From contig NZ_CP012402.1 of the NCBI RefSeq assembly GCF_001305595.1, forward strand, positions 347,501 through 411,500: a stretch of 64,000 nt of DNA, in the 5' to 3' direction. The notes beneath the pieces were generated by a model. The model searched no databases, was not told where the DNA came from, and saw nothing but the letters and a program-made list of their open reading frames with translations. This DNA is from Azospirillum thiophilum (GTDB lineage Bacteria > Pseudomonadota > Alphaproteobacteria > Azospirillales > Azospirillaceae). Each line of letters begins with the position of its first letter. Position 1 is the stretch's first letter. Shown here in pieces: positions 37,321-44,620 of the stretch. The position numbers were made by a program, and so were the translations under genes.

Positions 37321-37929
37321 ATGGCCGATACCATCATGACCGATCAGAAGAAACCGGACGTCCAGTCCGCCGCGCCGCCCACCGCACCGTCCGCCCTGCC
37401 CACACCCGCCCCCACGCAGGACGCGGCCAAGGCATTGGCCGAGCGCAACCGCCATCCCTTCCTGGCCTTGCGCGGCGAATTCGACCGCCTGTTCGACGAG
37501 GCGTCGTCGATGTTCCGGCAGCCCTGGGCGCTCTGGAGCCGCCGTCCCGCCTTCGATCTGGAACCGCTGCTGCGCAGCGAAGACCGCATGGACGCCATCC
37601 TTCCCGCCACCCAGGTCGACGAGACCGAGGCGGAGTACCGCGTGACCCTGGAGATGCCGGGCATGGAGGAGAAGGACGTCGAGGTCGCCCTGCAGGACGA
37701 CATCCTGACCATCCGCGCCGAGAAGAAGGAGGAAAAGGAGGAGAAGGACAAGAACCGCTACGTCTCCGAACGCCGTTACGGCATGTGCGTGCGGTCCTTC
37801 CAGCTGCCGGCGACTGTCGATCCGGAGGCGATCGCCGCCAGCCTGAAGCACGGCGTCCTGACCGTGACCCTGCCGAAGACCGCGCCCGGCGTGCCGTCGA
37901 GCCGCAAGATCGCGATCACGCAGGGTTGA
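37321..37929 (+). CDS. Hsp20/alpha-crystallin family small heat-shock protein
   Basis: A 202-residue chaperone. The alpha-crystallin domain (about residues 90-195) has the typical TQVDETEAEYRVTLEMPGM, VEVALQDDILTIRAEKKEE and a C-terminal LKHGVLTVTLPK. The N-terminal part (1-85) is Pro/Ala-rich. The start at 37321 is favoured because GGAGG sits 5 bases in front; the ATG at 37309 is inside that site's context. It prevents aggregation of stressed proteins. A GC-rich hairpin (37943-37970) follows. Confidence 0.92.
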   Translation: MADTIMTDQKKPDVQSAAPPTAPSALPTPAPTQDAAKALAERNRHPFLALRGEFDRLFDEASSMFRQPWALWSRRPAFDLEPLLRSEDRMDAILPATQVDETEAEYRVTLEMPGMEEKDVEVALQDDILTIRAEKKEEKEEKDKNRYVSERRYGMCVRSFQLPATVDPEAIAASLKHGVLTVTLPKTAPGVPSSRKIAITQG

Positions 37930-37942
37930 GGAGGGGGAGCAT

Positions 37943-37970
37943 GGGCGCCGGCTCGCCGAAGCCGGCGCCC
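37943..37970. terminator. GC-rich bidirectional hairpin
   Basis: GGGCGCCGGC (37943-37952) pairs with GCCGGCGCCC (37961-37970) around eight bases. There is no T-tract on either side. It separates the convergent Hsp20 and siaD genes. Confidence 0.6.
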
Positions 37971-38004
37971 GTGGGAGTGGGCGCCGGGACGGGGAGCCGG
38001 ATCC

Positions 38005-38823
38005 TCAGGCCGCCGTCGCCCACCGGTTGCGGCCGGCGCGCTTGGCGACATACAGCGCGTCGTCGGCCGCCTGGATGCAGGCATCCGTCGTCCCGCCCGG
38101 GCGATGGGCCGCGACGCCGAGGCTGAGCGTGATGGCGATGCCGTGCCCGCGATGGACGATCGGCTGGCGGGCGACGATGCCGCGCAGCTTCTCCGCCACC
38201 GTTTCCGCCTGGGTCCGGTCGGCGTCGGGCAGCAGGACCAGGAACTCCTCGCCGCCCCAGCGGGCGCACAGATCATGGCCGCGCAGGTTCCGGCGCAGCA
38301 GGCCGGCGATCTCCACCAGCACATGGTCGCCGGCGATGTGGCCGAAGGCGTCGTTGACCTGCTTGAAATGGTCGATGTCGAGCATGATCAGGGCGAAGCC
38401 GCCGCCGCTGCGCCCGATGCGGCACAGTTCCGCGTCCAGCCGTTCGATCATGTGGCGGCGGTTGGGCAGCTCGGTCAGCGGATCGGTCTGCGACGCGGCG
38501 TGCAGCGCGTGCGTCATCTGGCGGGTGTCGGTCTGGATGCGGTCGCTGATCTTGGCGATCTTGGTCAATTGTCGCATCAGCTTGAGATGGTCGGCGGCCA
38601 GGGCGCGGAATTCCTCCATCAGGGGATGGGAGGCGTACTCCCCGTTCTCCGACAGGCGCGCGATCCAGTCCTTGAGCTTCTGTTCCTGAAGCATCATCCC
38701 AACCGTCCCCCGCCGCAAGGCCCAGCGTCTGTTCAAACCCGCCGTCTTCGTCCCGTCCGTCGTCGCCTCTTCCGCCCGGTTCTCGTCCGTCCTCGTCTGG
38801 TCCGTCTGCGTCTGGTCCGTCAC
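38005..38823 (-). CDS. siaD: diguanylate cyclase SiaD-like (GGDEF)
   Basis: A GGDEF-domain cyclase of up to 272 residues. The active-site motif is RWGGEEF, with an inhibitory RxxD site (RGHD) five residues before it, so c-di-GMP feedback is likely. Upstream lies a helical stalk (about residues 45-105) with TKIAKISDRIQTDT that matches the N-terminus of the kinase gene. The GTG start at 38823 overlaps the kinase stop (GTGA), but it would encode a Thr/Gln/Asp low-complexity head. ATG 38697, preceded by GGGGGA, gives the head seen in the kinase and may be the true start. As the last operon gene it is the likely output. Confidence 0.85.
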   Translation of the reverse strand: MTDQTQTDQTRTDENRAEEATTDGTKTAGLNRRWALRRGTVGMMLQEQKLKDWIARLSENGEYASHPLMEEFRALAADHLKLMRQLTKIAKISDRIQTDTRQMTHALHAASQTDPLTELPNRRHMIERLDAELCRIGRSGGGFALIMLDIDHFKQVNDAFGHIAGDHVLVEIAGLLRRNLRGHDLCARWGGEEFLVLLPDADRTQAETVAEKLRGIVARQPIVHRGHGIAITLSLGVAAHRPGGTTDACIQAADDALYVAKRAGRNRWATAA

Positions 38824-39713
38824 GGTGACGGCCCCTTCGCCGGGGGGACGGCCGCCACACGGCGAACCGTGGGCAGGCGGACGGTGAAGGCCGACCCCCG
38901 GCCGGGTTCGCTCGTCACCGCGATTCCGCCGCCGTGGGTGTCGACGATGGAACGGGCGAGGTGCAGCCCCAGCCCGGCCCCGGTCGTCCCGGCGGCGTTG
39001 GATGCGCGGAAATACTTGTCGAACAGCCGCGCCGCGTCGGCCGCATTGACGCCGATTCCCTCGTCGGCCACCTGGATCGTGACCTGCCCGTCGCCGACGG
39101 ACAGCTCGAGGCGGACCGCCCCTCCCTTGGGGGAGTATTTCACCGCGTTTTCGAGCAGGTTGGAAAAGACGACGGACAAAAGGTCGCGGTCGCCGGGGAT
39201 CGGCACCGGCCGGTCGAAGCCCAGCAGCATGAAGCGGTGGCCGGGGGACGATGCGCCGACCTCCGCCGCCATCGCGGTCAGCAGCGCGGTGAGGTCGAAG
39301 GACGATGGCCGCGCCGCCGCGGTGCCCAGCCGGTCGTCGGTCAGGCAGCGTTCTATCAGATGCGCCATCCGCTGGACGGCGTTGCGGATCTTGCCGAGCC
39401 GTGACATGACCGAGACCGGCAGCTTCGGTTCCAGCTCCAGCATCTGCGAGGCGCTGTCGATGATCGCCAGCGGCGTGCGGAACTCGTGGCTGACCATCAG
39501 CACGAACTGGCGCTGCTGGCGGGCCATGTCCTTGGTTTCGGTCTGCAGGCGGTCGCTGATCTTGGCGATCTTGCGGAACTGGCGCAGCAGCTTGCCATGC
39601 CGCTCCGCCAGCTTCTCGAATTCGGCCAGCAGGGGGTTGCCGGCATTGGCCGGGTCATCGGCCAGCCGTTGAAGCCACTGAGAAAGCTCCTGTTCCTGCG
39701 AGCGCATCGTCAT
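38820..39713 (-). CDS. sensor histidine kinase inserted in the sia operon
   Basis: A 297-residue cytoplasmic histidine kinase without membrane helices. A short N-terminal helical stalk (1-66: EQELSQWLQRLADDPANAG, FRKIAKISDRLQTET) leads into the HisKA helix with His76 (MVSHEFRTPL). A HATPase domain follows with the N-box NLLENAVKYSP, G1 DEGIGV, and G2 TTGAGLGLHLARSI. The stalk resembles that of the diguanylate cyclase downstream. It overlaps siaD by a GTGA and follows siaC by 22 bases. The phosphorylation partner is not adjacent. This kinase is not part of the standard Pseudomonas siaABCD order. Confidence 0.9.
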   Translation of the reverse strand: MTMRSQEQELSQWLQRLADDPANAGNPLLAEFEKLAERHGKLLRQFRKIAKISDRLQTETKDMARQQRQFVLMVSHEFRTPLAIIDSASQMLELEPKLPVSVMSRLGKIRNAVQRMAHLIERCLTDDRLGTAAARPSSFDLTALLTAMAAEVGASSPGHRFMLLGFDRPVPIPGDRDLLSVVFSNLLENAVKYSPKGGAVRLELSVGDGQVTIQVADEGIGVNAADAARLFDKYFRASNAAGTTGAGLGLHLARSIVDTHGGGIAVTSEPGRGSAFTVRLPTVRRVAAVPPAKGPSP

Positions 39714-39735
39714 CTCGGGTGCTCAGGGCGCCATG

Positions 39736-40110
39736 TCAATGCGCCAGGATTTCGAAGGGCAGGGACACGTCTTCCGCGAACTCCTCCGCCATGTCGAGCG
39801 CACGGTCGTTGTCGCTGTCATAGTGCCAGCGGACCGACACCGTCCGCCCCTGCTGGTGGGCGCCGTCCAGCATCTCCAGCACGTCGATCATGCATTTGAT
39901 GCTGCTGGTGTTGAGGTAACTGAGCCCGATGTCCAGCACCACCGCCGGCGCCGGTTCCTTCAGGTAATCCTCCAGCCAGACGAACACCGGCGCATAGAAG
40001 TCGAAGGAGTTCTCCGGGTAGGATTCCCCCTCGATGCGCAGAAGCCCGACCGCCGGATCGAAATCGATCAGGGGTGAGCAGGAGGTTGCCTCGATCCGAA
40101 AACTGTCCAT
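39736..40110 (-). CDS. siaC: SiaC family partner-switching regulator (DUF1987)
   Basis: A 124-residue protein matching the SiaC family (DUF1987): SYPENSFDFYAPVFVWLEDYL near residue 30, SYLNTSSIKCMIDVLEML and the ending AEEFAEDVSLPFEI. Thr68 in LNTSSIK corresponds to the residue phosphorylated by the SiaB kinase in Pseudomonas aeruginosa, where unphosphorylated SiaC binds and activates SiaD. It lies between siaB and the kinase gene with about 20-base gaps. The start at 40110 has a weak ribosome site, suggesting translational coupling. Confidence 0.9.
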   Translation of the reverse strand: MDSFRIEATSCSPLIDFDPAVGLLRIEGESYPENSFDFYAPVFVWLEDYLKEPAPAVVLDIGLSYLNTSSIKCMIDVLEMLDGAHQQGRTVSVRWHYDSDNDRALDMAEEFAEDVSLPFEILAH

Positions 40111-40130
40111 TATGAGTGTTCCGTGATTTC

Positions 40131-40676
40131 TTATAGCTGGACTTCAAGGCTGAAGAAGAAATAGCGCTCGTCCACCGCGCGCAGGGAGTAGTCCAGCGGC
40201 CGGGTCGCCTTGCGCGCCATGTCGATCAATCCCAGCCCGGCGCCGCTGGCGCCCGCCTCGCGCGGCTTGCGCGACTGTTCCTTGTAGGCGGCCTTCAGCC
40301 CGGCCTTGTCGAGGCCGCGCAGCCTCTCCAGCATCGCCGACAGGCCCGGCACGTCGTCCGCCTCCACCAGGTTGCCGGAGCTGACGGCGTAATGGTCCCC
40401 GTCCTTGCCGATCACGACGATGCCGCTGTTGGCTGGGATCGGCCGGCCCAGCATGTCGCGCGACGCCGTGTAGTTGCGGACATTCTGCGCCTGTTCGACA
40501 TAGACGGAGAAGACGTCCATGATCGCCGACTTCTCGATCCGCTCATTTTCCAGATGATTGCGGACCGCCTTGCCCAGTTCCTCGATCACGCTGTGGCTGA
40601 AGGGGCCGCTGAAACAGATCAGCAGCTTCTGCCGCGACAGCAGCTCCTGCAGGTTGAAGAGTTCGTTGCCTTTCAT
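40131..40676 (-). CDS. siaB: SiaB family protein kinase
   Basis: A 181-residue protein of the SiaB family (DUF6272-type). It has an N-terminal core LICFSGPFSHSVIEELGKAV, a C-terminal ATP-binding-like region with GASGAGLGLIDMARKA and the ending YFFFSLEVQ. In Pseudomonas the SiaB protein phosphorylates SiaC on a threonine and so keeps the cyclase inactive. The start at 40676 is the first Met in the homologous region; a longer frame reaches 40826. It lies directly after siaA. Confidence 0.85.
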   Translation of the reverse strand: MKGNELFNLQELLSRQKLLICFSGPFSHSVIEELGKAVRNHLENERIEKSAIMDVFSVYVEQAQNVRNYTASRDMLGRPIPANSGIVVIGKDGDHYAVSSGNLVEADDVPGLSAMLERLRGLDKAGLKAAYKEQSRKPREAGASGAGLGLIDMARKATRPLDYSLRAVDERYFFFSLEVQL

Positions 40677-40695
40677 CGTGACTTGATGACCTGCC

Positions 40696-42408
40696 TTACG
40701 GGTGGATGGGGCGGAACGGGGATTCGGCACCGCCTGAATCCGTGGCGCATTCTGCGGCGGAAACCGTCGCAGAATGCGCCGGGGAGCGTGCCGGGGCAAC
40801 GGTGAAGCCGACCAGCGTGATGTCATCGCGTTGCGGGCGGTCGCCCTGGTGCTCCGCCAGCGCGGCGGCGAAGGCCGCCTTGCGGTCGGCCATCGGGACG
40901 GCGGCGTGCGCCAGCAGCATGGCGTTGAAGCGGCGGTTGCCGAAGCCGAAGCCGCGCGCGCCGCCGGCCTGGTCGAGGAATCCGTCGGTGGTCAGGTAGA
41001 AGCTGCGGCCGGGCGCAAGATCCACCCGGTGCGTGGTGAAGCGGTGGCCGATGTCCGACCGGCGGTAGCCCAGGCTCTGCGCGTCGCCCTTCACCTCGCC
41101 GACCGAACCGCTTCCGGCGGCGGTCTCGACGATGTGCAGGCCGATCCGGCCGCCGGCGAACAGCAGATCGCCGCGATCGGGCCGCACCAGGCACAGCCCG
41201 ATGTCCAGGCCGTTGTCGAAGCGCGGGTTGTCGCGTCCGCGGGCGAGCGCGGCGCGCACCATGCGGTTCAGCCGGCCCAGGATGGCGGCCGGATCGCTGT
41301 CCGGCGTTTCCGACAGCACATGGTCGAGGATGGCGGAGACCGTCATGGTCATGAAGGCGCCCGGCACCCCGTGGCCGGAGCAGTCGGCGACGCCGATCAG
41401 GAACCGCCCGTCGTCGAACTCGCGGAAGATGTGGAAATCGCCGCCCACCACGTCGCGCGGACGCCACAGCACGCACAGCCCGTCCAGCCGGCGCGCCATC
41501 GCCCGCTCGTCCGGCAGGATCGCCGATTGCAGCAGGCTGGCATACTGGATGCTGTCCATCACCTGCCGGTTGACGACGGCGAGCTGTTCATTGGAGTGGC
41601 GCAGCTCTTCCGTCCGCTCGGCGACGCGCTGTTCCAGCCGCTCGGTGTAGCCGTGGACGGTCTTGGCCATGTGATTGAAGGCGACGGTCAACTGGCCGAT
41701 CTCGTCGGCCCGGCGGTTGCGCAGGCGGACGCGGTAGTCGCCGGCGGCGATCTCCCCGGCCGACCGCGTCAGCCGCGCCAGCGGCGCCAGCACCAGCCGG
41801 TTCAGCAGGATGCTGATCATGCCGATGACCGACAGCAGAGAGAATAAGACCAGGCCGGCCATCGGCGCCAGTGCGGTCAGGGTCGCGCTCTCCGCCTCCT
41901 CCAGCGAATAGGTCAGCCGCAGCAGGCCGACCATCGTCCGTTCGCCGGTGCTGCCGGAAATGCCGATCTGCCGTTCGATCGTCGCCAGCTCCGCCCGCCC
42001 GGCCGGGCGCTCCACCGTCACCAGCGGTTCGCCATGCCCGCCGCGTCCGCCGGAGGCCGCCCACACCTTGACGCTGCGCACCGCCGGATCCTCGGCCATC
42101 AGGCCGCGGATCATCGCTTCGACCCCGCGGGTGTCGTATTCCCAGACCGCCTGTCCCATGGCCGACGCCTGGAGCGTGCCGACCAACGCGGCGCGGTGGG
42201 TCAGCGCCTCGCGCTGCTGGCGGCCGACCAGCACCGACGACACGCCCATCGCGATCATCCCGACCAGCAGGGTGCAACCGACGATCATCAGGATGACGCG
42301 GGTCAGCAGCGACGAACCGCCCGTGGGGACCGTGCTCTCTTCCGCGCCCTGGGGGCCGGAGCCGCGAAGCGTATAGGACTCGGTGTCGTCCCATCCCGTG
42401 ACGCTCAT
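40696..42408 (-). CDS. siaA: SiaA-like PP2C/SpoIIE phosphatase with HAMP domain
   Basis: A 570-residue membrane receptor phosphatase. A first membrane helix (LLTRVILMIVGCTLLVGMIAMG) is followed by a periplasmic sensor region, a second helix (about residues 205-228) and a HAMP domain (LARLTRSAGEIAAGDYRV). A coiled coil then leads to a PP2C/SpoIIE catalytic domain with GGDFHIF, DCSGHGVPGAFMT, TTDGFLDQ and RDDITLVGF. It dephosphorylates SiaC, opposing SiaB, and so turns on the cyclase. The start at 42408 is chosen because AGGAGG sits 6 bases upstream; longer frames reach 42627. Confidence 0.9.
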   Translation of the reverse strand: MSVTGWDDTESYTLRGSGPQGAEESTVPTGGSSLLTRVILMIVGCTLLVGMIAMGVSSVLVGRQQREALTHRAALVGTLQASAMGQAVWEYDTRGVEAMIRGLMAEDPAVRSVKVWAASGGRGGHGEPLVTVERPAGRAELATIERQIGISGSTGERTMVGLLRLTYSLEEAESATLTALAPMAGLVLFSLLSVIGMISILLNRLVLAPLARLTRSAGEIAAGDYRVRLRNRRADEIGQLTVAFNHMAKTVHGYTERLEQRVAERTEELRHSNEQLAVVNRQVMDSIQYASLLQSAILPDERAMARRLDGLCVLWRPRDVVGGDFHIFREFDDGRFLIGVADCSGHGVPGAFMTMTVSAILDHVLSETPDSDPAAILGRLNRMVRAALARGRDNPRFDNGLDIGLCLVRPDRGDLLFAGGRIGLHIVETAAGSGSVGEVKGDAQSLGYRRSDIGHRFTTHRVDLAPGRSFYLTTDGFLDQAGGARGFGFGNRRFNAMLLAHAAVPMADRKAAFAAALAEHQGDRPQRDDITLVGFTVAPARSPAHSATVSAAECATDSGGAESPFRPIHP

Positions 42409-42845
42409 CCACATCCTCCTGATCCGTCCGGGCGGGGCCTGTCCGTCCGAAACAGTCTTCATGGCAGTCCCGGTCCGGTCTGCCGCCAACCCGCGCTCAT
42501 CAGTAAATCCACCCCTGGATGCGGCACGCCGACAGTCATCGAACCGGCCTCCGGGCATGATGCGTGTGGCGGATGGGACTATCCTTAACACGTTCGCCCT
42601 AACCAGTCGTGAAAGAACATGTGGCAACCGCGCTCTTCATTGCCCGGTGTCCGGCCGAATCGAAACGACTGGCCACTGCCGGCGACGAAGATCGGCGAAT
42701 TGCGACGAATTGTGACGATCGCCATGCCGAAATCCGGGAGCCGTTGCCGAACATGAGCTTTTCCGTGGAGCTTTTCGGTGGACTGCCGCGGCGTTTCGCG
42801 TGCTAGGCTCCGGCCCGTTCGCTTGCCGGCGGGGGAGGAAGGGGC
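42409..42845. other. gap between divergent siaA and a binding-protein gene
   Basis: The 437 bases should hold both divergent promoters. AT-richer sequence occurs at 42575-42625, but no clear -35/-10 pair was found. A 65-codon plus-strand frame (42609-42806) has no ribosome site and is not called. Confidence 0.5.
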
Positions 42846-43676
42846 ATGGCTTTCGGTGTTCGGGCATTCGCTGCCACGGGTGTCCCCGCGGCCGTCCTGA
42901 CCGCCGCATTCGTCCTCGCCCAGGTTCTTGCCCCGGCTCCGGCGTCGGCCCGTCCGGTGACGGTGCTGGCGCCGGAAGTGCCGCCGATGATGTCCGCCGA
43001 CGGGACCGGGCGCGAGGCCTCGATCATCGGCGAGACGCTGGCCGCCTGCGGACATCAGGTGCGCTTCAAGGTGGTGCCCTTCGGCCGCCATTGGAACGAA
43101 TTCCGCAACGGCGCCGCGGTCGATGCCGTCGCCACCATTCCTGCCGGCATGGCGATGCCGGGTGCGCGCAGCGTCCCCTACATCCTCTACCGGAACGGTG
43201 CATCGGTGTTGAAGTCCAGCGGGCTGGCGGTGCGCTCGCTGGCCGACCTCGCCGGCAAGCGCGTGATCGCCTTCGCCGGGGCGCCCGATGTGTTGCCGGG
43301 CCTGCGCGCGGCGATCCCCAGCTTCGAGGATTTCCGCGAGCGCGCCGACCAGATGGTGCATTCCAACCTGCTGTTCGCCGGCCGGGTGGACGCCGTGCTG
43401 GCCGACGGCCTGATCTTTGCCGAATACAACCGCCAACTGCAGGAAAAGGCCAGGTTGGCCGGCGGCCTGCCGTTCGACCCGTCCCAGCCGGTGGCGTTCA
43501 CCGCGATCTTCCCGCCGACGCCCTATGCCATGGTCTTCCGCGACGAGTCGCTGCGCGACGGCTTCGACCGCTGCTTCGCCGGCCTCAAGGCGCAGGGCCG
43601 GGTCGACGCCATCGACCGCGCCGCGGTGGCGCGTTACGCGGAAACCGTCGGCGACCGCTACCTGTCGCCCAGGTGA
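42846..43676 (+). CDS. periplasmic substrate-binding protein, amino-acid type
   Basis: A 276-residue exported protein. After a signal peptide (cleaved near PASA) the mature part matches family 3 periplasmic binding proteins: ACGHQVRFKVVPFGRHWNEF, ARSVPYILYRNGASV, SLADLAGKRVIAFAGAPDV and NLLFAGRVDAVLADGLIFAEYN. GGGGGAGGAAGGGG lies before the ATG. No ABC permease or ATPase genes are adjacent, so it could be a sensor-type binding protein rather than a transporter subunit. Confidence 0.8.
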   Translation: MAFGVRAFAATGVPAAVLTAAFVLAQVLAPAPASARPVTVLAPEVPPMMSADGTGREASIIGETLAACGHQVRFKVVPFGRHWNEFRNGAAVDAVATIPAGMAMPGARSVPYILYRNGASVLKSSGLAVRSLADLAGKRVIAFAGAPDVLPGLRAAIPSFEDFRERADQMVHSNLLFAGRVDAVLADGLIFAEYNRQLQEKARLAGGLPFDPSQPVAFTAIFPPTPYAMVFRDESLRDGFDRCFAGLKAQGRVDAIDRAAVARYAETVGDRYLSPR

Positions 43677-43731
43677 GGGACGGGAACGGAGATCGCGCAG
43701 GCCCGGTTGGATCGGATCGGGCGGATTGGCT

Positions 43732-43759
43732 TTGCGTAAGCCGTTCAGACGGTTAATAT
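43732..43759 (+). promoter_or_regulatory. candidate promoter of the OmpR-type regulator
   Basis: TTGCGT (43732-43737) and TAATAT (43754-43759) are spaced by 16 bases. A leader of about 30 bases contains GAGG before the GTG start. Confidence 0.5.
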
Positions 43760-43795
43760 AACCTCATACGAATGTGGATGGGGGCGTGAGGCGTC

Positions 43796-44548
43796 GTGGC
43801 CCGGATCATTGTGGTCGAAGACGAAACCGACCTGCGCGACGATCTCGTCGAATATCTGGATCGCTGCGGGTTCGAGGTGCAGGGCGCGTCGCGCGGGGCG
43901 GAGCTGGACCGGCTGCTGGACGCCGGCCCGGCCGACGTGATCGTGCTCGACGTGAATTTGCCCGACGAGGACGGCTTCTCGGTCGCCCGGCGCATCCGCG
44001 CCACCTCGCATGCGGCGATCGTCATGCTGACCGCGCGGTCCGGCCTGATCGACCGCGTGATCGGGCTGGAGCTGGGCGCCGACGTCTATCTGGTCAAGCC
44101 GGTCGATTTCCGTGAGGTCGAGGCGCAGATCAAGGCGCTGATGCGCCGGATGCAGAAGGGCGGCACCGTCGCGCCGGCCCAGCCGGAGCCGCCGCCCGCC
44201 CCGGTCCCCGGCGAGGCGCGCAAGGCGTGGGTGTTCGACGATGTCGAATGGCGTATCCAGCCTCCGACCGGTGCCCCGGTGCCGCTGACCGCGACCGAGT
44301 ACAAGTTCCTGTCCCTGCTGGTCACCGTCCCCGGCGAGCCGGTGAGCCGGCAGGACATCTCCATCGCGCTGACCGGGCGCGACTGGGATCCCTACAGCCG
44401 CTCCATCGATTCGCTGGTCCGCCGCCTGCGCATCAAGGTGGAGGAGCGCAGCGGCTGCCCCCTGCCGGTGCAGGCGGTGCACGGCGTCGGCTATGCCTTC
44501 GTCGGCCCGGTGGTCGGCAGCGCGGCGGAGGAGGGCACCGGCGGATAG
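43796..44548 (+). CDS. OmpR/PhoB family response regulator
   Basis: A 250-residue regulator. The receiver domain has acidic residues E8/D9, phosphoacceptor D52 (IVLDVNLPDEDG) and K101 (LVKPVD). A Pro-rich linker (EPPPAPVPGEA) separates it from the winged-helix effector domain (PLTATEYKFLSLL, YSRSIDSLVRRLRIKVE, VHGVGYAF). GTG 43796 is used; GAGG lies in front. No sensor kinase is encoded beside it, so it is an orphan regulator upstream of polA. Confidence 0.92.
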   Translation: MARIIVVEDETDLRDDLVEYLDRCGFEVQGASRGAELDRLLDAGPADVIVLDVNLPDEDGFSVARRIRATSHAAIVMLTARSGLIDRVIGLELGADVYLVKPVDFREVEAQIKALMRRMQKGGTVAPAQPEPPPAPVPGEARKAWVFDDVEWRIQPPTGAPVPLTATEYKFLSLLVTVPGEPVSRQDISIALTGRDWDPYSRSIDSLVRRLRIKVEERSGCPLPVQAVHGVGYAFVGPVVGSAAEEGTGG

Positions 44549-44620
44549 CGGTCTCGACTCTCGACTCCCGGCCCGCCTTCGGCGATGGTAGCGCCCGCAA
44601 GGAAGGGACGAGAGACGACC

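Noticed and set aside
42609-42806. 65-codon frame in the siaA upstream gap
   Set aside because: No ribosome site and no similarity recognised.
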